Assembly: GCA_964019155.1 (NCBI GenBank)
Contig: OZ025242.1
Location: 7,733,321-7,797,320 of the forward strand
Source: Osedax fenrisi
Lineage: Eukaryota > Annelida > Polychaeta > Sabellida > Siboglinidae
DNA length: 64,000 bases
Reading direction: 5' to 3'
Position 1 is the stretch's first letter, and each line of letters starts with the position of its first letter. The notes below the pieces were generated by a model. It ran no database searches. It worked only from the letters and a program-made list of their open reading frames with translations, and was not told the origin of the DNA. A program made the position numbers and the translations under genes. Below are positions 34,914 through 48,417 of this stretch, piece by piece.

Positions 34914-35519
34914 GCTAGTTATGGGAATTTTACAAAAATCTGGGTTTATAAATCTGCCAGATATCCATTTTATGCAATATAATGTTTCGGAACTGCAAGC
35001 ATGATCACGTAATTTTATGCGAAATAGTAAGCGTACCGAACTCCGTATAACTCTATTTATGCAATTTATTAAATATAGGAAATCTGTAATATAAAGAATT
35101 AAAGTACTCAATACGAGATAGGACTTGGATTCAATATGAGCTTAGAAATGTTATATGGTAAAACAATTCTAATAGTTGTTAAGTTGTGTAAATTGAAGGA
35201 CGAAGATCGACATACACTTGAGATCTAATCGATAAAACATCTATGACTTACTATCAAAAATAAAACCAAGAAAGTTACTTAGTATACTATACTATGTATA
35301 CATTGTATAGTCAACATAAATAGTTTGTTAATTTATTTATTTACTTTAGTTAATAGTTCAATTTAGTTTCGAAACGGTTTCGAAACATGTGTAATTTAAT
35401 CGAAACTGAAACTGAAACCTAGATGTTTTCAACGAAACTGAATCTGAAACCTAAATTTGTTGAGTGAAACCGTTTCGAAACCCAGATTTGTGTAAAATTC
35501 CCATCACTAACACTCATTC

Positions 35520-35890
35520 TATAGAGAGACACATTATAATAAGATAAATAAATATACATAAGCTTTGACGCTTTATTTCATATATATATATAACTATATA
35601 ACACATTCTATACAATATATAAATTAATTATTTACTTAAAAATTGTTAATTAAGTATAGGTATGCCTAAGTATACTTATGTAATTTTATTCGAGTATAGA
35701 TATACAATTTAGGATTGAATTTACACTATAATACATTATAAAGTAGACATTATTTATGATGATTCATATTCAGTGATATCATACACACATAAGTATAACA
35801 TATATATCAAAATGCAATTTAAGTATAATCATATGCCAGTTTATGAATACATTATATATTTGTGAATATACATATATATGTATGTAATAG
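35520..35890. other. AT-rich sequence, no gene seen
   Basis: No feature. Confidence 0.4.
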
Positions 35891-36596
35891 TGGTATAATT
35901 TATTTATTCACTAAAATCCAATTTTAAATAAATTATTCAGAAGTGAGATATATGTAATAACCTAATAATAATGGTGACATACATAATAACAAATAAAAAA
36001 TACATAATATAAATAAATAGTTTGGAAATGAATGTATTAAGATTCACGTTCATAAAGTAGGTTAGTTAAGATAAGTAATTATATTTTTAGTTTATTTTTA
36101 ATTGTGTTTAAAAGTATATGAGTAGTTATTCAATGTATTGTGTTTTAAAGGGTAATGAGCTCAATTGGTTCTATCTTTAAATTAGTTGATTATTTGATAT
36201 ATATATAGGAATGTTAGTATGTATTTCAGTATGTATAATATTTAAAGTTTTCTAAATGGATCTATGTTTGAGTGTAGACTGTTTAGTTTTTTTCATTAGT
36301 ATGTGTGTTCATTTTAGAAGCTTAAAAATAAGTCTACAGGTTTGGCTTATATTTGTATTAATGGATGGCGAAACATGCAAAATAGTTAAATGGTGTATAT
36401 AAGAAATTTAATTTTTATAAAAAATACAATAACTTATAGAATTGAATAATTTGTTGTATAGTGTAAATACTAGTAGACTATATATAACCTGTTTTCAGAA
36501 TTTTAGATCAGGAACTATAAATGAAAATCTGTAATTTAACAAAATATATATATTTATTGAAATGTATTCAAGACTAATGAATTATTGATTCAAATG

Positions 36597-36598
<2 letters not shown>

Positions 36599-36660
<62 letters not shown>
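36599..36660. repeat. (AT)n array
   Basis: About 62 bp pure TA repeats. Confidence 0.95.
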
Positions 36661-36663
<3 letters not shown>

Positions 36664-38380
36664 TATAATGAATAAAGCCTGGACATTTTGTGAACATTGA
36701 TCGAGTGAACCAATTCAAAAGATATTAAAGTTTAAAGAAATCTCAAACTGAACAAAAAAACAAAAAACTTATTAAGTATTCAAATTTATACAAAATTAAA
36801 GTTAATTATGTGAATTACATAATATAAACATATAATGTATGTATTATAATATTGATTTTTTAATAATTATAATATTATATTATTAATTTTCCTAATATAA
36901 ACATAGAATTTATGTAAGTTTACAAAATATATAATATAAGATAAATGTAATTCTAGTGAAAATCACTTATTAGATTGATAATGATAAATATAGATATAGA
37001 AATTCTTTCATTTGATTGGCTGTTATTTCATACTTATCATGCATTGACCTATATTTATGTAAACAAGCCTTCTATTATCTTTTTATTGCTATTAACATTT
37101 TTGAAAGCGATAGAATATTAGTAAAATTTTAAGTAAAAATGTAAAACCAAATAATATATATTATGATAATTATGATAAAAGATATGAGACATGATAATTT
37201 TATATTACTTATAATTTATAATGCGCTTTTATGGTATTTATATTTACTTTTATATATAAAGTTATATGTCATTTTATAGATAAAAGATTGAATTTTATTA
37301 TTCAAATTAATCATTTTTATTAAATTATTATTTGTATACATAAAAATGATTTTGTCCATGTTTCAACGCCACTTAAGACTTTGTTATCATGGCTTATGTA
37401 TATCAGTAAGTAGTGCGGCGTTACAATAATACATTTGTATATAGAGATATTGATGTTGAGTTCAGTTCAGAAGGCTTTTATTTTGTATTTGTTTTAATCG
37501 GTATATTTTATTGTTATATTTTTGTTGAATGTTGATTATTTAATGTTAAGTGTCTATATAGTTTCGCACCTATAGTTGGTATAATAGTTTTTATTTTATT
37601 TCAGTATTTGTTATTTTTATATAAGTTAGGGGAGGTGGAATTATATGTTTGTTATGGAAGATAATACATTTATTTATTGAATATTATTGAATATATTATT
37701 GTGGAATTTTAAATGCGTTTTACTCTGAATATTTTGTTTGCTATGTTTGCATATATGTATAAATGAGTGTTTAGATAAAAGTACTATAACGATCTACCTA
37801 ATTTCTTTTGCAATATATAAATAACATATGTATGCACAATTCCAGAGACCATATTCAAAAATATAATTATTATGTATTAGATTATATAAAATTGGTGATA
37901 AAAAGTATGTCTATTGTAATACATGTAAAATATATATTTTGTAATGTTGTTGTCTCGGGGATTATAGATATGAATGTCCTATAACATAATTTTTTTTTTA
38001 AATTCAATAAATAGTTTTTTAAAAAACTTAATATACAGAGGCAATACGTTCCCTATCTCAATACATGTAAATTCAACACAACGGCAGTCCCATGGGAATA
38101 TCCCCTTAAGTAGTTGTTGAAATATATTTATAGTTCAGTATTTATTTATTTATTTTAGTTATAGTTTCTAGTAGGTTATTTAAAGTAGTTGATGTATATA
38201 ATATGATATCATCGGCATACATATGATAGTTAATAATGTGAGTATATAATATGGAATTAATATCGATAGTATAGATATTGAAAAATGGAAGACCGTACAA
38301 CTGTAGGGAACTCCTATTTTAGGATAGGTGCAGGTTTTGTTGGGTTTATTGAATTTGATATTGAAAATTATTTTTGTTAA

Positions 38381-38979
38381 GGGGACGCAATACAATTGAT
38401 TTTTTCAAAAAAAAATTTAATTTCAAATTTTTTTTTAATGTAAAATTATAATATTTAAAATATTATCTTTAAAATTATGTTCATTACATCATTCATTTTG
38501 TTTATATTATATTATTTGTACCTGTATAATCATATTGTTTATATTCATATATTATATTTGAAACTTGATTTACTCAGAATAATTATTTGTGACCAATCAT
38601 GCTGACATAACTGGTATTAACTTTTGTACAATTGAATATTTTTTCTTCATTTTTTCAATATAACTAGATAAAACCTGTAAGATTAAAGTTATTTGTCAAA
38701 ATTAAAAAATATATATTTAAAAAATTTTAATTAGCAATTTAGTTGGAAAATTAACATTTTTTATCTGATATTTCAATTATATTTTTTTAGAAACGTATAA
38801 CATAAAGTTGTGTAAACATCTATAAATTTCAACATATAATATACAAATATAGAATATTATTAATAGATTAAAAAAAAAAAAAAAAAAAAAAAGTTAATAT
38901 TTTTTGAGTTAATAGATTTCTAAAAATAGCATTTTTTCGTATCTTTTACATGTAAACCAAACGATGGTATCGTGTCCCC
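38381..38979. mobile_element. MITE with TTAA target duplication
   Basis: Flanked by TTAA on both sides (38377-38380, 38980-38983). Left end GGGGACGCAATACAATTG and right end (reverse complement) GGGGACACGATACCATCG are imperfect inverted repeats. TTAA targets are used by piggyBac and Kolobok transposons. 599 bp, no ORF, contains an A19 run at 38872-38891. Confidence 0.75.
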
Positions 38980-39548
38980 TTAAGTAAGATATAATATAAT
39001 ATAATCATTGTTTTATTATTAAGTCAAGTAGTAAAGTCACAGAATTATCATTTATTTATATACACTTTGTCTTAGATTATATAATTGCTATAATATATCT
39101 ATGATATGTTGATTGAGATAGTTGGCAATTATTTGTTATATTATCTTTGATAAATTTTATATTGGTCTGTAGTTTTCAGGAAGTGATTTGTCAAGTGATG
39201 GTTTTTTCAGTATTGGAGTAATGATTGAGTTTTAAGTGTTTGAGGGAAATTGGTATATGTTATGCATTTATTGATCAGGTCAGTATATATGAATGGATGT
39301 ATATATATATATATCTACACAATAACTCACAACATGAAAATTACTTTTTTTATTTTGAATTATATGTAAAATAATATATAAAACAGCATACAGTAATAAT
39401 TGTTACTAAATTTTAGGTCACTATATATATCAATAGGGACTTCAGAATAATTAGAAATTCAATATGGAGTATATTAAATTAACATCTAAAATATTTGTAT
39501 AATTATCTCTAAATTTAGATACTTCTAATTAAGATTTATAAACACTGT

Positions 39549-40186
39549 TCATATGAGCAATCTATTCCAGCAATTTCCCAATGGAATTCTTAAAAATTTC
39601 AGTTTCAAAATCCCCTAGCAGTATCAATTTTAGGGTTTTCACATGAGCAATCTATTTTTGCAGTAGAATACTTAAAAATACATACATTTTATTAACTTAT
39701 GAAAATAAGTTCATTATATAATCATAAAGTGGTAATATATATATATTCATAATTTAATAATTAAATAAGGAATTATATATTATAATTATAATTATTAATT
39801 AATTATTATTAATTATTAATTAATTATTATTAATTATTATTAATTATTAATTAATTATTATTAATTATTAATTAAACAATCGTAAACGATATTAATTATT
39901 ATTAATTATTAATTAATTATTAATTAAACGATTGTAAACGATTAAATAATTTAATTTTAATCACTTATAATCGTAAACGATTATAAATAGATCTCCTAGA
40001 AAGGTAAATGAGTATGCATTAATACTCATCAGTATACTTGTGAGTGAGTTTATTTACCAATTACATAAATTGTCACAAAACATTTAGCAATAATCGCAGA
40101 AAAAACATAGACTTTTACATTTTGGGAATTCTTAAGAATTCCATTGCGAAATTGCTGGAATAGATTGCTCATGGTAACATCGCTTT
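39549..40186. mobile_element. Mutator-like MITE, 9-bp target duplication
   Basis: Flanked by AAACACTGT on both sides (39540-39548, 40187-40195). Inverted repeats share a ~44-bp core including GAGCAATCTATTCCAGCAAT; the right end has about 13 extra bases. A third, worn copy of the core lies inside at about 39647-39690. A 9-bp duplication and long TIRs fit Mutator-like elements. The middle (39776-39935) is an expanded TTAATTATTA repeat able to fold on itself. Confidence 0.75.
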
Positions 40187-40199
40187 AAACACTGTAACA

Positions 40200-42468
40200 C
40201 AATTAAAAATGATAAAAAAAAAATGTTATTTTGTATTTCATAATATTAATAAATATAGTGTTTTTTAGTATCTGCATAAATATTAACCATGAATTCAAAC
40301 TAGAAATACCATAAAAAGTAGTTTTGTTGCCATATTATTAAAAAATAAAAGTATCAATATTTAATTTATTATCCCTGATTATTGTATATTATATTATAAT
40401 TTTTTATAAATTGACGATTTAAAAATAAATAAAAACCAGATTTTGTACATTGAATTATTCTATATATCATGAATACATAAATACTATATCATGTGATCTT
40501 AATAAACAATTATATAGCAGAAAATCGGAAATAAAATTGTACATATCAATAATACAATATTTTTTTAATTTTATAAATATAAGATATAACATTATATTAT
40601 ACATAATATGTATTATAGTAGTTCTTACCAATTTACAAATAAATATATAAATTCATTAGATATTAATATTTATATTATTATAAAGATAATTGTATATATG
40701 TATATGTAAATTACTATGATAAATAAGAATATATATATATATATTTAAATAAATTATAATATCAATTGATACTGTCAAACTTCAACTGCTGTTGAATAAT
40801 TATTTTGGATATCGTCGGAATAATTATGTCACGCTAGGTATGTGTGTATAGATGTAGGTATCACAAAAACTATTATATATATTATACTAATTTGTATGGA
40901 ATTATATAAACAACATATATATATACAAATAATCCTATAAGAAAATATTTTCTAAATGTTTGTGTATAATTGAAAATATAATAATTTAAATAGAAATACC
41001 ATAAATTAAAAAATAGTAATTTTAATGCATATATATATATGTAATATAATATATATTATAAATATTATTTGTTATAGAATCATGTGTATGAATGTAATGA
41101 ATAGAATACAAAAAAGAGTAGCTCAATTCAATTAATAGAATTATACAAGCCTAGTTTTGTATAGACCCATTATTTTCTATATCTATACATACAATGATGG
41201 GCATGTGACATTTTTTAAAACATTATAGATATATTAAAATAGAGATAATCAATTCAAAAATTATTTGTTTTTAAAATTATAGTCCAAATAAAAAAGGAAT
41301 TTATTCATTAACATATATCATTTTGTTAATAATTAGTTTATTAAATTATATTATATGTTATATTAGTTTATATACCTCTAAAGTTATTATTAAACATGTG
41401 AATTAAATACAAAAATGTATTAACAATATTACTACTGGAATCATTTATTTATAATTTCATGTAAAAATTATATCCCAATATTCTATATAACATGATAGTA
41501 CAAATGATTAACTATTATTCAAATAAATTATATAATATTATAATATATATGTAGGTATATTATTATATACATTTTTTTATATAATAGGTATCCCTCTACA
41601 AATTTTCCGGAAAGTAGTTTTCTAGCAAGTTAAATTGTGATACGCCTTTACTTTCAGACAAATTATGGCAATATAGAAAATAGAACTTATTCTATTTGCA
41701 GCCACTAGTTTACAAACTACTTGCGCTAATACAAATATATTACAATATAGCGTATGATTGTAGTTATTAAATTAAATTTTATTTTATTAATATATATTAT
41801 ATATAATTAATAATAATTTATTATATTTATTATTATAAAAGGGATTTGAACGAGTTGGAAATGATATTCAAAATGCTAGCATTATTTTAGGAGGATATCA
41901 TTCCCCATAAATGTTAATAAATAAAGCTTATACACTTTCATTAATGAATATTATTGCGTAAAACATTTTATAGTATATATATAAAAATATATATTAACTA
42001 TATTTCTACATAACGTTATTAAAGAATAATGGATTAGTTATATTCGAATAGAATAATTTGATTATAGATTACATATGAATACATTCAGTTTATTTAGGTT
42101 AATTAGTTATCCCATTTTATTGTAGCTGTATGCATTGATGTATGACTGTAAGTAATACGATTTATACAAAAACTGTTACAACAGCTCCACTCAACTTTTG
42201 GAACATTTCTAATTCTGTTCCAAACTCATTCAGTAACTAATAATACATATTAAAACTTATATAAATAGCCAGTTATTCACAATTGTTCCTTTAATCCTGA
42301 TTATTTCAATAGAAATAAAATAAATTTTAATTTAAAATTAAAAACAATAATAAATTTGATGGGTGCAGATTGATATATGCAATGCTAATTTTATTCCGAA
42401 AAATACTATCTGCACCAAATAATCTTGAAATGAGAATGGTAGCAGAAACTTTTATGGAGCCATATATA

Positions 42469-42507
<39 letters not shown>

Positions 42508-42620
42508 TAATTGTGTATACATATTGGCATTTCATTTTTTTCTTCAAAATAAATTAATTAATTTTGTTAAATTATTAATCAATTATCTACATATAATTTA
42601 TATAAGCTGGCATACTGTGT

Positions 42621-42718
<98 letters not shown>

Positions 42719-42950
42719 CTTTCTATATCAAAAAGCAATACTAGAATATAATATAAACTACTCTCTGAATATCATTTTAAATACTAGTGAATGTGAGAAA
42801 ATAATTATTACGATATAAATGCGTTCAAATTAAATAAAATAATAAATAGAAAGGTTTTTAAATTTAAAAATCAATTTCAAATATTGAAATACCTATACAA
42901 CATACTGAAATATATAGTCATACATTAATCGATAATGTTATGGTAATGAG
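40200..42950. other. AT-rich sequence, no gene seen
   Basis: Around 41095-41130 a short phrase (NRIQKRVAQF) is reminiscent of a LINE end but is too short to call. Otherwise nothing. Confidence 0.4.
42623..42713. repeat. (AT)n array
   Basis: About 90 bp of TA repeats with one TTTA interruption; a shorter array at 42473-42505. Confidence 0.95.
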
Positions 42951-43012
42951 AATGACGATGATGATGATGAGGATGTTTATGAATATGTATAAGGAGGGGT
43001 ATACTCACTAAC

Positions 43013-43126
43013 CTAATTGAATGGTGAGTAGACTGGCAATGGTAGATCCGTACACGATGGCGTTGTTAAACAGTTCAAACAGAGGTGCTGCCACTAACTC
43101 GTAGTTCATAGGTATGGCAAATAGAG
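43013..43126 (-). CDS. Orphan internal exon, probable membrane protein
   Basis: Minus strand: acceptor ccactattacag, 114-nt open exon, donor GTTAGTGAG at 43012. It is GC-richer than its surroundings. Phase 1 on both sides, so symmetric. The encoded 37 residues include MNYELVAAPLFELFNN and AIVYGSTIASLLTI, an amphipathic then hydrophobic stretch compatible with a membrane segment. Neighbouring exons were not found within reach. I do not recognise the family. Confidence 0.6.
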
Positions 43127-43134
43127 CTGTAATA

Positions 43135-45830
43135 GTGGTGTAGTTGTTATTCGATTAGTAAAGCGACTAGCTAGCCAGCGACTAGTTAGTTATATATGAC
43201 TTATAATGGTGAATGTAATGAACTATGCTGTGTCTAATGATTACGTTAGGGTCCTCAGTGATGATGATATGTCAACACTATTGCGATGTAGTAAGCAGTT
43301 TATATATTAAGCTGTCATTATATACATATAATAACTTACATGATGTAAAGGCTTTCCGAAGGTGTAAACATCAACAGCATCTTTTTTAGATGATCATTAC
43401 TATTTCATAACACTTTGATTCTATCAATAATTTATTTTAGAATACATTTTTTCCAAATAATTATATAGTATACCTTCCAAGTTTAGATTTTCAAGATATG
43501 AATACTTTTTAATACTTGAATTCTTTTGAATACTTTTTCACTCCCTTTGAAATTGAAATATATATGGTGAATAACAAAAAAATAATATATAATAAAATAA
43601 TGTAATAAGTAAAAATATTCTTTTTATATAACTTTTAAATATAATACAATTTATAGTAGTATTTAGTAGTTATAGTTATATTTTACATAACAGCATGATT
43701 TTGATTTATAAAATGTAAAAAAAAAGAGTATTAGTCTATAGTAAACATTGCAACCTCGTTAAACATACAAAATTAATAATTGATATTATTATGTTTTATA
43801 CTTATTAAATAATATAAATATTAATCAAGAAAATATATATTATTAAGGAAATCTATAATTAAACTAAAATATTATTGTAATATCCACCAATACATCATAG
43901 TTTATAAATTATGTTATTAACCTGTTTAACAAAATTATATCATGAAGATAGCTTCTTCATTCTTGTAAATACAGATAACTATTTCTTAATACGGACAGTA
44001 GATTTTACAGATTTGATGTAATAATGAATCACTGTTTTAGGTATTAATTAATGTATTATTATTTAATTTATATATATATATATAGTAATAATTATTAATT
44101 AATATTAGCGAGTTTATCTGTAAAAGAAAGGAAAATGGCTATTTTTTAAAGACTATAAACTTTTTAATTTATGATTATTTATAATTTTGTTTGTGTATAT
44201 ATAAAAAAGTTACATTATATATACAGTATATATAATATACTATTCATTATTTCGTAGTGTATATATTTCTATATAAACATCAAAAGAACTTTTCGACCGT
44301 AAAGTTAATCTAATATGCTATACTATGAAAATCGATGTCCTTCATTGATCATTAAGTTCACTTGATTGTATTGTAATATATGTACAGATATCCATCGATA
44401 ATAAAGTTAATCTTATATTCTAAAATACAATTTAATCAAATTATCATAATGAATTTTTCCGTTGATCGTAAAGTTCTGTTGATCCCTATATACTTTTCAT
44501 ATATATTTAATATAATATTATATATATAAATTTTTGTAAGTAATAATACTACAAAATTATAGGTAAATTAATTTTTAAATTGTATTTAATTCTATATATT
44601 TATACAGCTGTTTTCTTAATTCTGAAAATATGCTTTTTTCGGTAAGAATAATTTTTTATCATAATAAATTATGATAATGATTTAACAAATGTAATTAAGA
44701 CAACGGCATAGTGCGTTAATTTACATATAGATTACATACCATCAAATATTCGACTTGTCAAGTCACTTAGTCATTGACTAAGTTAGTCAATATATAATAA
44801 TTGTTTAAAAACGAATAATTTGATGCGGCCGATATATTATTATAATAATTATATGTCGTATATATGCCATATATACCATTATGGCAACCATATAATAAGG
44901 TTATTAAATAAGACTTGATATCGAACGTATTTTTGGTATGAATTTTCAAAATTATTTTGGTATTTCGAATTAATACTTTAATTATTGTAATTTATAGTTA
45001 ATTATATATTTAATAAATTATCACACTTAACATATATAACCTTATAATTACCCGGCTAATTACCCAGGATAATTACATTATTAACAAATGTAATCATCTT
45101 AAAAAACTATTGAATTTAAAAATTATTGAAACAAAACACCCATGGATTGACACTGAAATATAATATATATATAGGAGAATGGTGTCTTTAATTTATTTAT
45201 AACAATTTAGGATTACCATTGTTATTTACTTTTGTGTACTATATTAAGATATTATTTAAATAAATAATCATTAACTTTTAATAGTTTATTCATAACTGAC
45301 TGCCTAATAAGCCAGCATATAAATCGATACTAGCCAATTTATAGGTAAAATACAAATTTATGACAAGTTTTCCGACGGATTTTTCGAAAAATGTTCCTAA
45401 TCTTAGCACAGATAATTAAATATTTATTATTTGTGGTAATATTTGAAAATAGTTTACACATCATTTCAAAACAATTTCATATTATTCATTTATAAACAAT
45501 TATAATAACATTATTTATAATACATACACAGTTAGCATAGTAGATTAGTATTTAATATTATATAAATCTGTCAAGTATATTATATTATTTAAATATTAAG
45601 AAAATTAAGTATTTCTCATTTTATTATAATATTATTATTAATAATTAAAATTATAATAATTTAAATAATAATAATCATTATTATTATTATAATTATTTTA
45701 ATAATCATGTGTTATATTAAATATAGTTTAAACAATATTAACCTTATATATTCTTAATCATTAAGTTAATGATTACAATTTAAATATAAATGAGTAAATG
45801 ATTCAATTTTCCATTTAAAATGGGGCTGAA
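43135..45830. other. AT-rich sequence, no gene seen
   Basis: Near 44295-44480 the phrase gat(c/a)(g/a)taaagtt(a/c) recurs three times at about 90-bp spacing. No gene signal. Confidence 0.4.
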
Positions 45831-45833
45831 TAC

Positions 45834-46068
45834 TGACATCGGCCCCCAATAATCACCTCTCAAACCGAGAGTTCAAGTAAACATTTTACGGCAGGCGTTA
45901 TATTTCTCAGTACATTATTCACCTAGTAGTGAAGTTTTGTCCTATATATACATACATATCATAATACCGTATTCTTATATATTATATTATATTAAATATA
46001 AGCCCTACACGTATTGTTTACTTTAACTCTCAGTTAGACACGTGACATATTGAGGGCCGATGTCAGTC
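45834..46068. mobile_element. Inverted-repeat element (~235 bp)
   Basis: Left tgacatcggcccccaata and right tattgagggccgatgtca are inverted repeats; similarity continues inward (gagagttcaagtaaaca versus tgtttactttaactctc) to about 50 bp. No target duplication recognised. Confidence 0.6.
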
Positions 46069-46080
46069 TAAATCAAAAAT

Positions 46081-46103
46081 GGTACCAGTAAATTACTGGT
46101 ACC
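46081..46103. repeat. Perfect 23-bp palindrome
   Basis: ggtaccagtaa-a-ttactggtacc, 11-bp arms with a one-base centre, just beside the inverted-repeat element. Confidence 0.9.
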
Positions 46104-46109
46104 TATTTT

Positions 46110-46471
46110 TAAAATAAATATCTCATTTATTAAATGATTTAAAACATTTTATAATTTTACTATACATGTTATTTAAATAATATCATATTATTGATAGCAT
46201 TATTGTGGTCGACACCTTAAAATACTTACTCACTATTCGTGTTTGTCCATTTATTATTTTTTCTGTGTTTTATTTACAATAATAAAAGTGATCCTATCCT
46301 ATCCTATTATAATAATTAGCCAATGTTGACTTACGCCTATGTACATTATGAATAATAACGTGATTGGAATGCCCTGTCCTTCGATTGAATATCGTACTAC
46401 AAAATAAATAACTTTGACTTATATAGTATGATTTGACTTTTTGTTGGTTCGAAATGACAGATACCCCTTTG

Positions 46472-46514
<43 letters not shown>

Positions 46515-47025
46515 ATTGACCCATTATACCAATGTATATACGATCAATGCGTAATAATGACTAATTATCTATTATAATTCACAATTTTTAATTAAATAAT
46601 AACAATGCATACGAATGTATTCGATAATTAGCGCAGTTAGTTTTTACAGGATATTTTAAAAAGTCTTCCGAAAGTACTTCTAGCGTAGTCAGATATTACC
46701 CGGAACAAGTTTACCTGGCCCGAGATTACAGATATTAATTTAAACCATTGAGCCCTAACCGAGAAACGGAGCCCTTCTTCTGGTAGCCAGCTCGTTATTT
46801 TTAACGTGTGCAACTCCCTATCTCACATAATGCAACATTATTATATTGACTACGTAAGCTTATGATATAGTCGATATCGATTATAGGATAAGCATGTTTA
46901 GATCAAGTCGTCTACTACTATCACCTGATATACTATTATGGCGACGTCCTTACGATTATTAGTGGATTCATAAATAATATCGATATCGTAATTAACTTAT
47001 AATGATATTATATTAAATTAGTAAA
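46110..47025. other. AT-rich sequence, no gene seen
   Basis: (AT)n at 46477-46512. A mildly GC-richer patch at 46680-46820 (tacctggcccgagattac, cggagcccttcttctgg) has no open frame with splice sites; possibly an old repeat. Confidence 0.4.
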
Positions 47026-47029
47026 AATT

Positions 47030-47284
47030 GCCCGTGTTGCTCAGTTGGCTAAGGCGTCAAACATACAGGTAGTAGGATGTGGGTTCATGCCTCGTCCGGA
47101 CCAATACAATAATATTCAAAAGTGATCTTATATAATTGTGTATAAATAAATGATCGGCTCTCGTTAAAACCATGGATGCCTTAACATGAGAGCGGCTTCA
47201 AAGGGATATTAGAGCCATATGTTTATAAAACTTATTCTAAGTTCCTGTATGGGTTAAAAGGACCACCAAAATAAAATAACTAAT

Positions 47285-47288
<4 letters not shown>
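47030..47288 (+). mobile_element. tRNA-derived SINE, full-length copy
   Basis: A 74-bp tRNA-like head (gcccgtgttgctcagttggc ... gtccggacca, 47030-47103) with A-box-like TTGCTCAGTTGG and B-box-like GGTTCATGCC, followed by a body and a 3' part (gatgccttaacatgagagcg ... ctaagttcctgtatggg) ending in AAATAAAATAAC repeats. The same 3' part recurs at 53405-53521 and, reversed, at 59453-59560, which shows a dispersed family. Confidence 0.75.
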
Positions 47289-47289
<1 letters not shown>

Positions 47290-47328
<39 letters not shown>

Positions 47329-48185
47329 ATATATTAAATTCATATTATGAATACATATTTAGATATATGTATATGTAGTTCTGAATAATGCATTAATCCA
47401 TACACCAGCGACCTAATACAAATTCAATTATATGTTAATATTAATACGATTTTAGAAATATAACATTCTCTTCATATTTAATAATAATAACTATGATAGA
47501 AACCAGTTATAATCTATCCAGTAAACATATCACAAAACCTATTATTTAAATACGATTTAACTCAATATTGTTTATATGATGTATTATTAATATATTAAAT
47601 ATCCTTTATAGATCAGAAATGAGCTAGATAATATAACACTAAACAGTGCTACATCGCAACCATGTTTAAGCCGTACAATTAGTTTAAGCGACCTAAGTTT
47701 TAATTTAAACAAAAGTGTATTCTAAAATTTACCGAAATTCTAAAATATTCCATTTAATTATTTGTACATGTTTAGATCTAAAAGTTGATAAAACATCTCA
47801 AGTTCACGATTATGTCTAGGCTACGATGTCTACAAAATTATGTCTACAATTAAAAAAACATTCATTACCTAAACATTATTTGCATGCGTAATGTAGTAAG
47901 TACGCTAACGGTAACGATGATCTATATCTAAGGACCTCAGAGACCTATATCTAAGGTACGTTACGTTACGTTAATATCCCTGATAACATATCATTACGAT
48001 ATAGTTTAGTGACCACGAGCGGTGATTACAGGCGTGATTAGATAACGCAAATAGAAATACAAATAGAAATAGAAATAGAAATATAGAATAAATAACGAAA
48101 TGGAACCATTACGATGATTTAAATCGGGTATATAATTCACGTTTAAAGCACGACTGCGATGTAATACATGCGATCGCGTGCGGTA
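47290..48185. other. AT-rich sequence, no gene seen
   Basis: Starts with an (AT)n run. gttacgttacgtta near 47960 and agaaatagaaatagaaat near 48060 are short tandem repeats. Confidence 0.4.
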
Positions 48186-48193
48186 GAGCATTG

Positions 48194-48417
48194 CAGCCTA
48201 TCGGTGCGATACACACGCGTGCGATTACATGATTACGATGATTACGACGTGTGACTACGTTGATTACACGAAGGGATGTGGGATTATATCATACGACCCC
48301 CCCCCCGACGCTGTACGAACATTAGGTATCGCGTTTATACCCGCTTTACTACCATTAGTAGTGGCTACTATTCAGAACTACGGTATCTCTTATACGTTAT
48401 TCATGTCGAATTTATAA
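48194..48417 (+). CDS. Possible exon, hydrophobic C-terminus
   Basis: GC-richer block, open to TAA at 48415-48417, with a possible acceptor (gagcattgcag) at 48193. It encodes a Cys/Asp/Tyr-rich part, then PPPDAVRTLGIAF and PALLPLVVATI, a possible membrane segment. It lies about 480 bp upstream of the FAM241 start codon. It could be the last exon of a neighbour or upstream CpG-rich promoter DNA that is open by chance. Confidence 0.3.

Larger units (their letters stand above)
33777..35509. mobile_element. hAT-like non-autonomous element with 8-bp target duplication
   Basis: Ends TAGTGATGG and CCATCACTA, flanked by identical ACACTCAT on both sides (33769-33776 and 35510-35517). No transposase. 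The left part has repeated cgagtactcg-like words. A second inner end starts at 34914 (TAGTTATGGGAATTTTAC, with TIR to about 30 bp against the right end), so the structure is composite: an inner element of about 600 bp shares the right terminus. A 22-bp minisatellite fills 34437-34913. Confidence 0.7.
35890..39310 (-). mobile_element. Decayed CR1/L2-like LINE, interrupted by a MITE
   Basis: Near 39230-39150 the minus strand reads NFPQTLK... and a worn NYRPIS-type region; near 38225-38185 it reads YHMYADDIILYTSTT, the RT catalytic YADD. The left edge at about 35890-35960 (tttatttattcactaaaa) resembles the 3' end of the LINE at 17963. The element is heavily decayed and split by the TTAA-flanked MITE at 38381-38979. 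Extent of the middle part (36000-38100) is inferred. Confidence 0.5.

Noticed and set aside
47030..47103. Functional tRNA gene
   Set aside because: A and B boxes are present but the acceptor stem does not pair and it is joined to a dispersed 3' tail, so a SINE head is the better reading.
48006..48191. Minus-strand ORF with Phe-Tyr repeats
   Set aside because: Result of an agaaat tandem repeat.
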